The notes under the pieces: generated by a model
The model's database searches: none
Told to the model about the DNA's origin: nothing
The model's input: the letters and a program-made list of their open reading frames with translations, nothing else
Assembly (NCBI RefSeq): GCF_019966535.1
Contig: NZ_JAIMID010000006.1
Location: 1 to 64,000, forward strand
Reading direction: 5' to 3'
Origin: Mesobacterium pallidum
GTDB lineage: Bacteria; Pseudomonadota; Alphaproteobacteria; Rhodobacterales; Rhodobacteraceae
Length of the DNA: 64,000 nucleotides
Shown: positions 9,103 through 20,058 of the stretch, piece by piece
Numbering within the stretch: the stretch's first letter is position 1
Layout of the letters: every line of letters starts with the position of its first letter
Position numbers and translations under genes: made by a program

Positions 9103-9132
9103 CCTAAAATCGTTCGTCAGAACGATTTTAGG
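9103..9132 (-). terminator. hairpin after the FG-GAP gene
   Basis: A perfect 13-bp stem, CCTAAAATCGTTC / GAACGATTTTAGG, with loop GTCA, located 7 bases past the stop of the minus-strand gene. With 9063-9086 it forms a twin pair of related hairpins between convergent genes, probably ending transcription from each side. Confidence 0.55.
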
Positions 9133-9138
9133 GGTCAG

Positions 9139-9938
9139 TCACCGACAATCAGCGCCGGACCCGGCATCGATGTCGCGCCACGGCCCCAGGTCGTGGCGTG
9201 TCCAGCCCGTCCCGTCCCAGCGCACCGCCATCCGCCGCGACCACGCGCCATCGGCCAGCACCATTTCGGGCCCCGCGCCGCAGTCCCGCAGACCGCCCGC
9301 GATGAATTCCCAGCCGATGCGGTGGTTCGTCAGGTCCGGCAGGTCCGCCACAGGCTCCAGCTGGCCCTGCTGCCAGCGCCAGATCCGCAGGGTCTTGGCC
9401 AGGTGCGGCCGGTCGACATAGGCGATCTCGACCGCGCCATCGTCATCGAGATCCGCCGCCCCCACCGGCGCCAGCCAGCGGAAGGGCTGCCCGATGTAGG
9501 GCGTGGCGTCCAGCAGCCCCTCGGCGCCATAAACCGCCAGCCGCGCGCCGCGCGTGGCATCGCTTTCCACCACGATCACCTCGGGCGCGCCGTCGCCGTC
9601 CAGATCGGCCAGCCGGGGGGCAATGTCTTCGAAAACACGCGTCTCGGGCAGGCGCAGCACGCGCCCCGTCCCGTCCGCCAGGCGCAGCTCGAGCGCGCCC
9701 CATTCCACCGCATCGCCCAGCACGCCATGGGCATAGCGCCCCGTCGGCTCGGCATAGCGGGCCTCGACGATCTGCGCGGCGGCCGCCACGGGCGCCAGCA
9801 GCGCCAGCCACAGGCCAAGACCTGTCAGCGCGCCGCGGGCAAGACGTGGCCACGGGCGCAGCGGCAGACGCGGCGCCCCGTCGGATCGCAGAACGCGGGC
9901 GCCGGGGGTCTGACCCGCCTGCCCCGCGCCGCCCTGCA

Positions 9939-9939
<1 letters not shown>
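9139..9939 (-). CDS. FG-GAP/VCBS repeat protein, membrane-anchored or secreted
   Basis: 266 residues. A basic Arg-rich N-terminus precedes one hydrophobic segment (about 34-58), so it is a type II anchored or cleaved exported protein. The outer part contains at least two FG-GAP-type units with Ca-binding D-L-D-G-D-G and D-L-D-D-D-G loops, as in beta-propeller repeats. Its ATG overlaps the stop of the ferredoxin gene (TGATG), so translation is coupled. No enzymatic motif is visible; propellers of this type bind partners or ligands. The functional link to the ferredoxin is unknown. Confidence 0.75.
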
Positions 9940-10868
<929 letters not shown>

Positions 10869-10910
10869 TTATCCTGCCGCCGAACCCGCCCAGAGAGGCC
10901 GCCCGAGCAG

Positions 10911-11447
10911 ATGATCCGCCCCGCCCGTTTCCCGACCGGCCCTGCCCGCACGGCCGCCCTTGCGGGCGCGCTGCTGGCCCTGCTGGCCGGCTGCGGCGCC
11001 GATGGTCCGGTGATCCGGCGCGACTTCGGCGCCGTGGCGCCCCCCGGCGCCCCGCCCGGCACCTGCTGGGACAAGACGATCCAGCCAGCCGTGATCGAAA
11101 CGGTGACCGAGCACGTGCTCGTCTCCCCCGCCACGGCCACAAGCCCGGCCGAATATCGCACCGAGACCGCGCAGCGCATCGTCGCGGACCGGCAGGAAAG
11201 CTGGTTCGAAACGGTCTGCCCGGGCGACCTCACCCCCGAGCTCGTCGCCTCGCTGCAACGGGCCCTTGCCGCGCGCCGCGCCTATGGCGGCGCGGTCACC
11301 GGCCGGCTCGACGCCCCCACCCGCGAGGCCCTGCGCGCCTGGCAGGCGGCAGAGGGGCGCGACAGCGCGGCGCTCGGCCTCGACACCGCGCGCGAGCTGG
11401 GGCTGGTCGCGGTGCCCCGTCTGGACGCCGACACCGCAACGGAATGA
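10911..11447 (+). CDS. lipoprotein with peptidoglycan-binding-like domain
   Basis: 178 residues. The N-terminal signal ends with the lipobox L-L-A-G-C (Cys27), so it is a lipoprotein. The middle carries a conserved pair of cysteines around C-W-D-K and V-C-P-G-D. The C-terminal 60 residues resemble a PG_binding_1 domain (L-V-A-S-L-Q-R-A-L then G-x-V-T-G-R-L-D-A-P-T-R-E-A-L-R-A-W-Q). This suggests an envelope protein that touches the cell wall. It lies 60 bases before purE but is probably an independent unit. Confidence 0.8.
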   Translation: MIRPARFPTGPARTAALAGALLALLAGCGADGPVIRRDFGAVAPPGAPPGTCWDKTIQPAVIETVTEHVLVSPATATSPAEYRTETAQRIVADRQESWFETVCPGDLTPELVASLQRALAARRAYGGAVTGRLDAPTREALRAWQAAEGRDSAALGLDTARELGLVAVPRLDADTATE

Positions 11448-11506
11448 GATTGCGGAATCGCCCGATCGCCTTATAACGCAAGGCTCTGACAACGCAGGGG
11501 ACAGGC

Positions 11507-11995
11507 ATGAGCGACGTGGAAGTCGGCATCATCATGGGCAGTCAGTCGGACTGGCCCACCATGAAGGAAGCAGCCACCATCCTGGACGAGCTGGGCGTGC
11601 CCTACGAGACCCGCATCGTCTCGGCCCACCGCACGCCCGACCGGCTCTGGTCCTACGGGAAAGAGGCCGCGGGCCGGGGCCTCAAGGTGATCATCGCCGG
11701 GGCCGGCGGCGCGGCCCACCTGCCGGGCATGATGGCCTCCAAGACCCGCGTGCCGGTGATCGGCGTGCCGGTGCAGACGCGGGCGCTGTCGGGTGTCGAC
11801 AGCCTCTATTCCATCGTGCAGATGCCCAAGGGCTTTCCCGTCGCGACCATGGCCATCGGTGCCGCCGGCGCGGCCAATGCCGGGCTGATGGCGGCGGGCA
11901 TCCTCGCCACCGCCGATCCCGCGCTGGCCGAACGCCTCGACGCCTGGCGCGCGGCGCTCGCCGCCTCGATCCCCGAGGAGCCCTCGGATGACTGA
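11507..11995 (+). CDS. purE: N5-carboxyaminoimidazole ribonucleotide mutase
   Basis: A 162-residue class I PurE that rearranges N5-CAIR to CAIR in purine synthesis. It shows the M-G-S-Q-S-D-W phosphate-binding start, the S-A-H-R-T-P loop with the catalytic His near 46, and the [11 protein letters not shown] segment. AGGGG stands 8 bases before the ATG. Its last 8 bases overlap purK, the usual coupled arrangement, since PurK makes its substrate. Confidence 0.97.
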   Translation: MSDVEVGIIMGSQSDWPTMKEAATILDELGVPYETRIVSAHRTPDRLWSYGKEAAGRGLKVIIAGAGGAAHLPGMMASKTRVPVIGVPVQTRALSGVDSLYSIVQMPKGFPVATMAIGAAGAANAGLMAAGILATADPALAERLDAWRAALAASIPEEPSDD

Positions 11996-13061
11996 GCCTC
12001 TCGCCCCCGGCAGCACCATCGGCATCCTTGGCGGCGGCCAGCTAGGCCGAATGCTGTCCGTGGCGGCCAGCCGCCTCGGCCTGCGCTGTCATGTCTTCGA
12101 GCCCGGGCAAAGCGCCCCCGCCGCGCAGGTCTGCGAACGCATCGTGACGGCCGATTACGAGGACCTCGACGCCCTGCGCGCCTTTGCCGAGCCCTGCGAC
12201 GTCATCACCTACGAGTTCGAGAACATCCCCACCGCCGCGCTGGACACGCTCGAGGCGCTGCGCCCGGTCCGCCCCGGCCGCGAGGCGCTGCGGGTGAGCC
12301 AGGACCGGCTGACCGAAAAGACCTTCCTGTCGGATCTCGGCCTCTCGGTCGCCCCCTTCGCCGCCGTCGACACGGCCGAGGACCTGGCGCGCGCGCTCGG
12401 GACCATCGGCACCCCTGCGATACTCAAGACCCGCCGCTTCGGCTATGACGGCAAGGGACAGGCGCGGATCACGGACCCCGCGGACGCAGGCCAGGCCCTG
12501 GCCGACATGGCCGGCGCCCCGGCGATCCTCGAGGGGTTCGTCGATTTCAGCGCCGAGATCTCGGTCATCGCCGCGCGCGGCCTCGACGGCCAGGTGTCCT
12601 GCTACGACCCCGGCGAGAATGTCCACGAGGGCGGCATCCTGCGCACCACCACCGTGCCCGCCCGCATCTCGACCAAGCTGCGCACCGATGCCGTCCTGCT
12701 GGCCGCCCGAATCCTCGGCGCCCTCGATTACGTCGGGGTCATGGGGGTCGAGCTTTTCGTGACGCCCAAGGGCCTCGTGGTGAATGAAATCGCCCCCCGC
12801 GTGCACAATTCCGGCCATTGGACGCAGAACGGCTGCACGGTGGACCAGTTCGAACAGCACATCCGCGCGGTGGCCGGCTGGCCACTGGGCGATGGCACGC
12901 GCCATGCCGATGTCGAGATGGAGAACCTGATCGGCGACGACATGGACCGCGTGCCCGCGCTCTCGGCCGCCCGTGACACCGCCCTGCACCTCTATGGCAA
13001 GGCCGAAACCCGCGCCGGGCGCAAGATGGGCCACGCCAACCGGATCATCCGGCAAGGGTGA
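11988..13061 (+). CDS. purK: 5-(carboxyamino)imidazole ribonucleotide synthase
   Basis: A 357-residue ATP-grasp enzyme that carboxylates AIR with bicarbonate to N5-CAIR. It starts with [12 protein letters not shown]; the ATP-grasp core shows [12 protein letters not shown], and the metal site is in the [13 protein letters not shown] block near residue 265. Length is standard. It overlaps purE by 8 bases and works directly with it. Confidence 0.97.
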   Translation: MTEPLAPGSTIGILGGGQLGRMLSVAASRLGLRCHVFEPGQSAPAAQVCERIVTADYEDLDALRAFAEPCDVITYEFENIPTAALDTLEALRPVRPGREALRVSQDRLTEKTFLSDLGLSVAPFAAVDTAEDLARALGTIGTPAILKTRRFGYDGKGQARITDPADAGQALADMAGAPAILEGFVDFSAEISVIAARGLDGQVSCYDPGENVHEGGILRTTTVPARISTKLRTDAVLLAARILGALDYVGVMGVELFVTPKGLVVNEIAPRVHNSGHWTQNGCTVDQFEQHIRAVAGWPLGDGTRHADVEMENLIGDDMDRVPALSAARDTALHLYGKAETRAGRKMGHANRIIRQG

Positions 13062-13080
13062 TCCGGCCCGGAAGCGAGGG

Positions 13081-13313
13081 GGCCGCCCCTCGCGCTCTCC
13101 GGAGTTCTTGGAAAGATGAAAGGCGAAGCGACCCCTTGGCTTTCCTCCTTCACAAAATACGCAGGCAAAGCGCGCTTGGCCGGTGTCGGCGTGAGGGGCC
13201 AGCCCCTCACACTCCCCGGAGTTTAGGGGCAAGATGAACAGGGGATCGGGGCGCCCCTGCTTTCACTTTTCACCAAATACTCCCGCCGGAGGCTCCGACC
13301 TCTCCCCACGGCC
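13081..13313. repeat. mosaic dispersed repeat B, two tandem modules
   Basis: The 401-bp gap between purK and phnM is non-coding and filled by two related modules (13081-13170 and 13192-13313). Each has a GGGGC hairpin, a CTCC(CC)GGAGTT box, an AAGATGAA box, then GCTTTC-x-CTTTTCACCAAATAC or a similar string, ending (second module) in TCCCGCCGGAGGC. Matching elements lie at 36.4-36.6, 42.9 and 63.5 kb. The rest of the gap (13314-13462) is GC-rich with no gene. Confidence 0.7.
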
Positions 13314-13462
13314 CGACGTCTCAGTATCGGGGTCGGCCTGCCACGCGCTCCCTCCTCCCCGCGCGGGGAGGAGGACAGGAGGAGGGGCCCGCAGTCGTGG
13401 CTTGCGCCCCGCGCAAGGCCGCAAACGAACCTGTGACTGCGCGCAGGCGCAGGCCGCATAGG

Positions 13463-14596
13463 TCAGGCCGCGGCGGAGAGGAATCGGTCGGCTGCGATGC
13501 CAGAGAGGCAGGTGATCCGGCCATCGGCCAGGGTGGCGCCGACGCGGCCCGTGCCGGGGTCGAGCACCACGAGGTCGGCGCGCAGGCCGGGCGCGATCCG
13601 GCCACGATCCGCAAGGCCCAGCAGGCGGGCCGGGCCGGTCGAGACCAGGTGCCAGTTCGCGGCCAATCCGCCCGGCAAGACCATCACCGCGCGCAGCGGT
13701 GCGGGGTAATGGTAGTCCGAGGCCAGCGCATCGCAGAGCCCCGCCGCGATCACCTCGCGGGCCGAGACCTTGCCGGCGTGGCTGGCGCCGCGCATCACGT
13801 TGGGGGCGCCCATGATCGTCATGGCCTCGCCGTCCCTGGCAGCCTGCGCCGCCTCCATCGTCTCTGGGAATTCCGATATGGCACAGCCCCGCGCCGCCCA
13901 GTCGGCCCGCATCGCGGCCGTGTCGTCGTCGTGGCTGCCCAGTCGGACGCCCTGCGCCGCAAGCCGGGCCGCCAAGGCCGAAACCGCCTCGGGCACCTCC
14001 GCCGACCGCGTGTGCAGCGCCTGCATCAGGGCCAGGTGCGCCTCGGGCGAGCGGCCGGATTTCAGCGCCTGGCCGGTCAGGCGCGGCGGCTTGCGGCCCG
14101 CGGCCAGCCGGTCATGCGGCAGGTGGTCGTTGAACACCGCGTAGCCGATGCCGAAGCGCGCGATCTCCGCCTCGATCTCGGCGAAATCGTCCATCATGTG
14201 GGTCTCGATCCGCAGCTGCACCCGCAGGTCGGTGCCGAGGCTACGGTAGTCCTGCAGCGCCCGCAGCAGCCGGCGCGCAAAATCGGGGCTGCGCATCCCG
14301 CCCTCCCAGCTCCAGAACTGGGCCAGAACCGCCGTCGTGATCCCGTTGGCGGCCAGCTCCGCCTCGACCCCCATGAGCCCCGCGCCCATGTCGGTCACCG
14401 CGCCGCGTCGGGGCGCGACATGCCGCTCGAAGGCATCGCCGTGCACGTCGACGATCCCCGGCAGCACCGCGAACCCGGTCAGGTCGATCGTCGCGCCGCC
14501 ACCCTCGACGATCAGCCCCTCGGCCACCGAGACCTCGCCAACCTCCAGCCGCCCGTCCCGCCAGACCTGCGCGCCGACCAGCCGCAGCGGTCTCAT
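13463..14596 (-). CDS. phnM: alpha-D-ribose 1-methylphosphonate 5-triphosphate diphosphatase
   Basis: A 377-residue amidohydrolase of the PhnM family, which removes pyrophosphate from the ribose-triphosphate intermediate of the C-P lyase pathway. Diagnostic segments are [14 protein letters not shown] near residue 50, the T-H-M-M-D-D and S-H-D-D-D motifs, and A-S-D-Y-H-Y-P near 305. The start overlaps the end of the lipase-like gene upstream by 4 bases (ATGA). No other phn genes are in the window, so either the C-P lyase cluster lies elsewhere or this copy does another job. Confidence 0.9.
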   Translation of the reverse strand: MRPLRLVGAQVWRDGRLEVGEVSVAEGLIVEGGGATIDLTGFAVLPGIVDVHGDAFERHVAPRRGAVTDMGAGLMGVEAELAANGITTAVLAQFWSWEGGMRSPDFARRLLRALQDYRSLGTDLRVQLRIETHMMDDFAEIEAEIARFGIGYAVFNDHLPHDRLAAGRKPPRLTGQALKSGRSPEAHLALMQALHTRSAEVPEAVSALAARLAAQGVRLGSHDDDTAAMRADWAARGCAISEFPETMEAAQAARDGEAMTIMGAPNVMRGASHAGKVSAREVIAAGLCDALASDYHYPAPLRAVMVLPGGLAANWHLVSTGPARLLGLADRGRIAPGLRADLVVLDPGTGRVGATLADGRITCLSGIAADRFLSAAA

Positions 14597-15345
14597 TCGC
14601 CGCTCTCGGGGCAGAAGGCGCAGGGCCAGTCGAGGCCCTGGACGGCCTCGGGCCAGGTCAGGTCCGGATCGAACCGGCCATGGCGCAGGAACTCCACCAC
14701 CTCGGCGATCACCAGGGGATTGTTCATCATGAAGGTATGGGTCACGGGCAGCACGATATGCGCCTCCATCCCCTCGACCCGGGTCGAGGTGACCGAGACC
14801 TTGCCGTCATCCGGCCCGGTGATCAGCGCGGAATAGACCGGGTTCAGCGTCTGGTTGCCGGCGATCACGCCCAGTTCGAAATCGACCGGCGGCAGCAGGG
14901 CGGGCAGGTCATCCTCGGAGGTGCCCAGCTGCAGACCGGCCGGGCCGTTCAGCAGGCGGAAGAGGTCGAGCTCTCCGAACACATCCACCAGCTCGCTGCC
15001 GCCATTGGGCGGGGCAAGCATGACCACGCGGCCAAGGTTCTCGGGCCGGGTCTGCGACAGCCAGAGCCGCAGCAGGATGCCGCCCATGGAATGGGTCACG
15101 AAATGCACCGGCGCGGCCGCGCCGCAGTCGGCCACCGCCCGTGGCAGCGCATCGATCAGCTCCTGCACCGGCGCCTCTGTTGACGGATAGCCGGGCGCGA
15201 CGACGGTGTAGCCTTCCTCGCGCAGGACACGTTCGGTGACGGCAAAGGACGCCTCGGTCCGGGCAAGGCCATGCAGCAGCACGACGCAATCGGCGCGGGC
15301 CGCAAGGGGCAGAAGCGAAAGGCAGAGGGCAAGGATCAGGCGCAT
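14593..15345 (-). CDS. secreted alpha/beta hydrolase (lipase-like)
   Basis: 250 residues. A cleavable signal peptide (L-P-L-A-A-R-A-D) precedes an alpha/beta fold with oxyanion H-G near residue 25 and nucleophile elbow T-H-S-M-G-G near 90. A late T-H-T-F-M-M-N-N segment near 210 provides the probable catalytic His. It resembles extracytoplasmic lipases/esterases with an unknown ester substrate. The stop overlaps the phnM start (ATGA), so the two are translated together, which is hard to explain metabolically. It is divergent from the Nudix gene. Confidence 0.85.
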   Translation of the reverse strand: MRLILALCLSLLPLAARADCVVLLHGLARTEASFAVTERVLREEGYTVVAPGYPSTEAPVQELIDALPRAVADCGAAAPVHFVTHSMGGILLRLWLSQTRPENLGRVVMLAPPNGGSELVDVFGELDLFRLLNGPAGLQLGTSEDDLPALLPPVDFELGVIAGNQTLNPVYSALITGPDDGKVSVTSTRVEGMEAHIVLPVTHTFMMNNPLVIAEVVEFLRHGRFDPDLTWPEAVQGLDWPCAFCPESGE

Positions 15346-15405
15346 GGGGATTGAGATAGGGCCAGACGCGGCGCTACAAAAGCCCTGTCGAAGGAGAGGG
15401 CCCAA

Positions 15406-15843
15406 ATGCCGCTGCGTCTTGCCGTCCGCGCGATCATCCTGAGCCAGGATCGACTGTTGATGGTCAATGCCTGGTCCGACCCGGCCAACCCGCTCTGGTG
15501 CGCACCGGGGGGCGGGGTGGAACCGCATGCCTCCCTGCCCGACAACCTGGCGCGCGAGGTGCGCGAGGAATGCGGGATCGACGTGACCGTGGGCGCGCCC
15601 TGCCTCGTCAACGAGTACCACGCGCCCGAGCGGGGGTTTCACCAGGTCGAGGTATTCTTTCGTTGTCACTGGGCGGGCAACGCCCTGCCCGAGGACTGGC
15701 GCGACCCCGAAGGTGTCGTCTCGCGCCGCCGGTTCTTTTCGCGCGAAGAGCTGGCGCAGGTGCCGCACAAGCCCTCGAGCCTCTCGGAGGTCGCCTGGGG
15801 CGAGGGGCCGGGCTATGATCCGCTTGAACCCTTGATGCTGTGA
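15406..15843 (+). CDS. Nudix hydrolase
   Basis: 145 residues. The Nudix box is near 35-60 with [13 protein letters not shown] intact, so the metal-binding glutamates are in place, but the upstream conserved Glu (position 7 of the motif) appears as Ala. It hydrolyses a nucleoside diphosphate linked to another moiety; the substrate cannot be told from sequence. GAAGGAGA precedes the ATG. A small hairpin (GACAGTT / AACTGTC, 15842-15862) follows the stop. Confidence 0.9.
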   Translation: MPLRLAVRAIILSQDRLLMVNAWSDPANPLWCAPGGGVEPHASLPDNLAREVREECGIDVTVGAPCLVNEYHAPERGFHQVEVFFRCHWAGNALPEDWRDPEGVVSRRRFFSREELAQVPHKPSSLSEVAWGEGPGYDPLEPLML

Positions 15844-15995
15844 CAGTTTGAGTCGAACTGTCGCGGATCGCCACGCGACCGCCCGGATTGCGGCCCGCCA
15901 TGGCCCGACCGCCCCGTCATCACGGGGTCACGCGAAAGACCCGGGGGCGTCGTGGCCGAAAGGCCCGGCGTCCCGCCAAGTCGACCCGAGGCCCC

Positions 15996-16280
15996 ATGAT
16001 CCGACGCCCTGCCCTGCTTGTCCCGCTGTGCCTGATGGCCTTGACCGCCCCGGCATTCGCCGCGCTGGGTCCGGCCGCCGCGCCCGAGCATCCGGCGCTG
16101 GAACCGGACCGGGTGACGCGGCTGTGCCGCCAGGTCGTGGACCTGCCGCCCGGATTGACGCCGGCCATGCAGGCGCAGTTGGAAGAAGTGTTGCGCGCCG
16201 CGGGCCTGTCGGTCTCTTCCGGCGCCGAGGCCGCGCGGGCCAAGCTGACCCATCGCGGTGCCGTTCAGCCCTGCCGCTGA
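15996..16280 (+). CDS. small secreted protein, hypothetical
   Basis: 94 residues. A clear signal peptide (basic start, hydrophobic Leu/Ala run, cleavage near A-F-A-A) is followed by a Pro-rich stretch and a helical mature part containing two cysteines that could pair. I recognise no family. Its last 16 bases overlap the end of the convergent DMT gene, and the ribosome-binding site is weak, so the gene is likely but not certain. Confidence 0.5.
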   Translation: MIRRPALLVPLCLMALTAPAFAALGPAAAPEHPALEPDRVTRLCRQVVDLPPGLTPAMQAQLEEVLRAAGLSVSSGAEAARAKLTHRGAVQPCR

Positions 16281-17113
16281 CGCCCGGGCCACAGGGCAAT
16301 CACGATCCCCGCCATCACCACCACGGCCGCGCCCAGCGTCTGCAGCCCCGGCGCCTCGCCCAGCAGCAGGATCCCGCCGGCCAGCGCGATGACCGGGACC
16401 GAGGATTGCGCCACCGCCGCCCGCGTGGCGCCAAGCCCCGGCAGGATCGCGTACCACAACGCATAGCCCATGCCCGAGGCGACGGCCCCCGAAGCCACGG
16501 CGAGGCCCAGGCCCGCCGGGCTCAGCACCCCCGCCGTCCCGCCCAGCAGCGCCAGCAGCGACAGCGGCGCGGCCCAGATGAAATTCGCGGCCGTTTCCGC
16601 CAGCGAGTCGCGCGCGCCGCGCCCGGCCAGCGAATAGACGCCCCAGCCGATGCCCGCCGCAACCATGAAACCGCTCGCCAGCGGCGGCAGTTGCACCCCG
16701 CCGCCCGGCAGCAGCATCCAAGCGAGGCCCGCCAGCGCCAGTGCCATCCCGGCCCAGCGCCGGGCGGGCACATGATCACCGCCGATCAGGGCACCGGCGA
16801 ACATGGTCGCCTGCACGGTGCCGAACAGCAGCAACGCCCCGACCCCTGCCCCGATGGCGCGATAGCCCAGCGAAAAGCCAAAGATATAGACAAGCAGCGC
16901 GCCGACGCCGATCATCCGCCCCCGGTTCGGCTGCCAGAGAACGGGCCGCCGGGTCAACCGCAGCAGCAGCCATAGCGCCGCCGCGCCCGAGACCAGCCGC
17001 ACCACGCCAAAGACCACCGGGTCCATCCCGGCCTCGTGGACGCCGGCCCGGTTCAGCAGGGAATTGGCGGCAAAGGCGACCATGACAAGGGCCGCGATCC
17101 CGAGTTTACGCAT
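16265..17113 (-). CDS. DMT-superfamily (EamA) transporter
   Basis: A 282-residue inner-membrane protein with about ten hydrophobic spans arranged as two EamA repeats. It starts M-R-K-L-G-I-A with a first span immediately after, and has the typical G-x-x-L-L-L-F-G and A-x-x-x-P-V-I-A-L-A-G-G segments. Such proteins export amino acids, nucleosides or other metabolites; no substrate is indicated. ATG at 17113 gives the family's usual length, while an upstream extension would be hydrophilic Arg-rich sequence and is rejected. Convergent with the small secreted gene. Confidence 0.87.
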   Translation of the reverse strand: MRKLGIAALVMVAFAANSLLNRAGVHEAGMDPVVFGVVRLVSGAAALWLLLRLTRRPVLWQPNRGRMIGVGALLVYIFGFSLGYRAIGAGVGALLLFGTVQATMFAGALIGGDHVPARRWAGMALALAGLAWMLLPGGGVQLPPLASGFMVAAGIGWGVYSLAGRGARDSLAETAANFIWAAPLSLLALLGGTAGVLSPAGLGLAVASGAVASGMGYALWYAILPGLGATRAAVAQSSVPVIALAGGILLLGEAPGLQTLGAAVVVMAGIVIALWPGRQRQG

Positions 17114-17275
17114 GGCATGCCTCCGACGGTCCAGCCCGCGCACCAGACCCTGCGCCACGGCCCGGGTCAAGCGCCCGGCCGTAGCATCAGCGTCACCTCT
17201 GTGCTGTCGGAGCAAAGGCGCGCGGTCGCGCCCAATTGGACCACGCCCCGTCCGAAGTGCAGGGCACAAAAGAAA

Positions 17276-17300
17276 AAGGGCGCCCCGAGGGACGCCCTTT
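17276..17300 (-). terminator. intrinsic terminator after groEL
   Basis: Stem AAAGGGCG(CC)/(GA)CGCCCTTT lies 23 bases past the groEL stop; read on the minus strand it runs into a T-rich tail. It terminates the groESL operon and resembles the pntB terminator in sequence. Confidence 0.75.
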
Positions 17301-17322
17301 TCCGTATGTCTGCAGGGGCAGA

Positions 17323-18996
<1,674 letters not shown>

Positions 18997-19011
18997 TCAG
19001 ACGACGTGGGC

Positions 19012-19299
19012 TCAGGCGATGACGCCCAGGATGTCGCTTTCCTTCATGATCAGCAGCTCTTCGCCTTCGATCGACACTTCGGTGCCCGACCACTTGCCGA
19101 AGAGAACGCGATCACCAGCCTTCACGGCCATCTCGATCAGTTCGCCCGAATCCTTGCGCGCGCCTTCGCCGCAGGCGACGATTTCGCCCTCAGCCGGCTT
19201 TTCCTTGGCGCTCTCGGGGATGATCAGCCCGCCCTTGGTCTTTTCCTCGCTCTCGACGCGACGGACCAGAACACGGTCATGCAGCGGTTTGAATGCCAT
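19012..19299 (-). CDS. groES: co-chaperonin GroES
   Basis: The 95-residue GroEL cap protein. It begins [14 protein letters not shown], has the mobile-loop region around [10 protein letters not shown] and ends D-I-L-G-V-I-A, all standard. First gene of groESL. GGGAG lies 8 bases upstream of the ATG. The CIRCE operator is 62 bases upstream. Confidence 0.98.
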   Translation of the reverse strand: MAFKPLHDRVLVRRVESEEKTKGGLIIPESAKEKPAEGEIVACGEGARKDSGELIEMAVKAGDRVLFGKWSGTEVSIEGEELLIMKESDILGVIA

Positions 19300-19360
19300 T
19301 GGTAGAAGCTCCCTGGCTTATACAGTTCCTCCAGACCCTCCGGGGCATCCGTGAGGGGCG

Positions 19361-19387
19361 CTAGCACTCACCGTAGTCGAGTGCTAA
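19361..19387 (-). promoter_or_regulatory. CIRCE operator (HrcA binding site)
   Basis: CTAGCACTC-N9-GAGTGCTAA. It matches the CIRCE consensus TTAGCACTC-N9-GAGTGCTAA with one mismatch at the outermost base. Its position upstream of groES predicts repression by HrcA and release under heat stress or titration of GroEL. hrcA itself is not in this window. Confidence 0.93.
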
Positions 19388-19663
19388 CGCAGCCGTAGTT
19401 AGGCAGCGGATCAAGCCGAGTCAACAGGTCGTGTGGGGAAAATTTTTCCGGTTTGGCCGGCGGGAGCGGACCGATCCGTGGACGTCTTCGCCGCGCCGGC
19501 AAGGGGGCGGGCGCAGGCGCGGCGTGTCGCCAGAAGCCGGATTTATGCAGCCCGGTGGCCGATTGCAACAGGGCGCCGCGCGCGCTGCATCGCAGCGCTG
19601 CCGACTACCGGACCGACCGGGTCGCAGCCCCCTTGAAAGACGGGAGCGACTTCTCTAGATAGC
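19388..19663. other. intergenic region, no gene seen
   Basis: 276 bases between the CIRCE operator and the SRP RNA. No convincing frame or hairpin was found. It presumably holds the groESL promoter on one side and the ffs promoter on the other. Confidence 0.5.
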
Positions 19664-19766
19664 CCCTCGAGAGGTTGGCGCGGGCGAGCGCCTCGCCAAC
19701 CCGGTCAGGTCCGGAAGGAAGCAGCCGTAACGAGCCCCGCTTGGGTCGTTGTCCAGCCTCTCACCT
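19664..19766 (+). ncRNA. ffs: signal recognition particle RNA (4.5S type)
   Basis: Contains the conserved SRP RNA core GGTCAGGTCCGG with GGAAGCAGCC, which forms the domain IV loop bound by Ffh. The ends pair: GAGAGGTTGG at 19669-19678 with CCAGCCTCTC at 19753-19762. The ~100-nt size fits the short bacterial form without an Alu domain. With Ffh and FtsY it targets membrane proteins. Exact ends are estimated. Followed directly by a strong hairpin. Confidence 0.95.
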
Positions 19767-19807
19767 CTAGACAAAGGCCGCCCCGTGGGGCGGCCTTTGT
19801 CTAGAGG
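19764..19807 (+). terminator. 44-base perfect palindrome, ffs terminator
   Basis: A perfect inverted repeat with 21-bp arms (CCTCTAGACAAAGG followed by CCGCCCC, then the mirror) and a GT centre. The inner part AAAGGCCGCCCC / GGGGCGGCCTTT looks like an ordinary Rho-independent stem, but the stem runs on through TCTAGA on both sides and lacks a long T tail. It probably ends ffs transcription in either direction. Confidence 0.75.
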
Positions 19808-19816
19808 CTTGCCCAA

Positions 19817-19874
19817 GCCCGTTTGCTTGCAAGCGGGCGCCGGCCCGGCAGTCGCTTTTGCTTTGCAAAAGCGA
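19817..19874. repeat. two tandem hairpins
   Basis: GCCCGTTTGC-TT-GCAAGCGGGC (one G-T mismatch, 19817-19838) followed by TCGCTTTTGC-TTT-GCAAAAGCGA (perfect, 19852-19874). They lie between the ffs palindrome and ggt. Function unknown; together with 19764-19807 they make three stems in a row. The remaining stretch up to ggt (19875-20058) shows no gene. Confidence 0.55.
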
Positions 19875-20058
19875 TGAGAGGGCTCACGGCACACCCAACC
19901 CCCCACCGCCAGACACGCCCATCCAAGATGTTCGGCTCTTGGACCGGCCCTCCGGGTCGCCCCCGTCCCCCGCACACCCCCTTGCGCGACCATTCATTTG
20001 CCACGCGGCCACCTGTCCCCCTACACTCGCGCACGACCCTGACGCGAAAGGACACGCC

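Noticed and set aside
13234-13614. Short frames in the purK-phnM gap
   Set aside because: They coincide with repeat B or run antisense into phnM, and do not look like proteins.
14315-14329. GAAC-N7-GAAC, an exact SOS-box pattern
   Set aside because: It lies in the middle of the phnM coding sequence and about two such matches are expected by chance in 64 kb.
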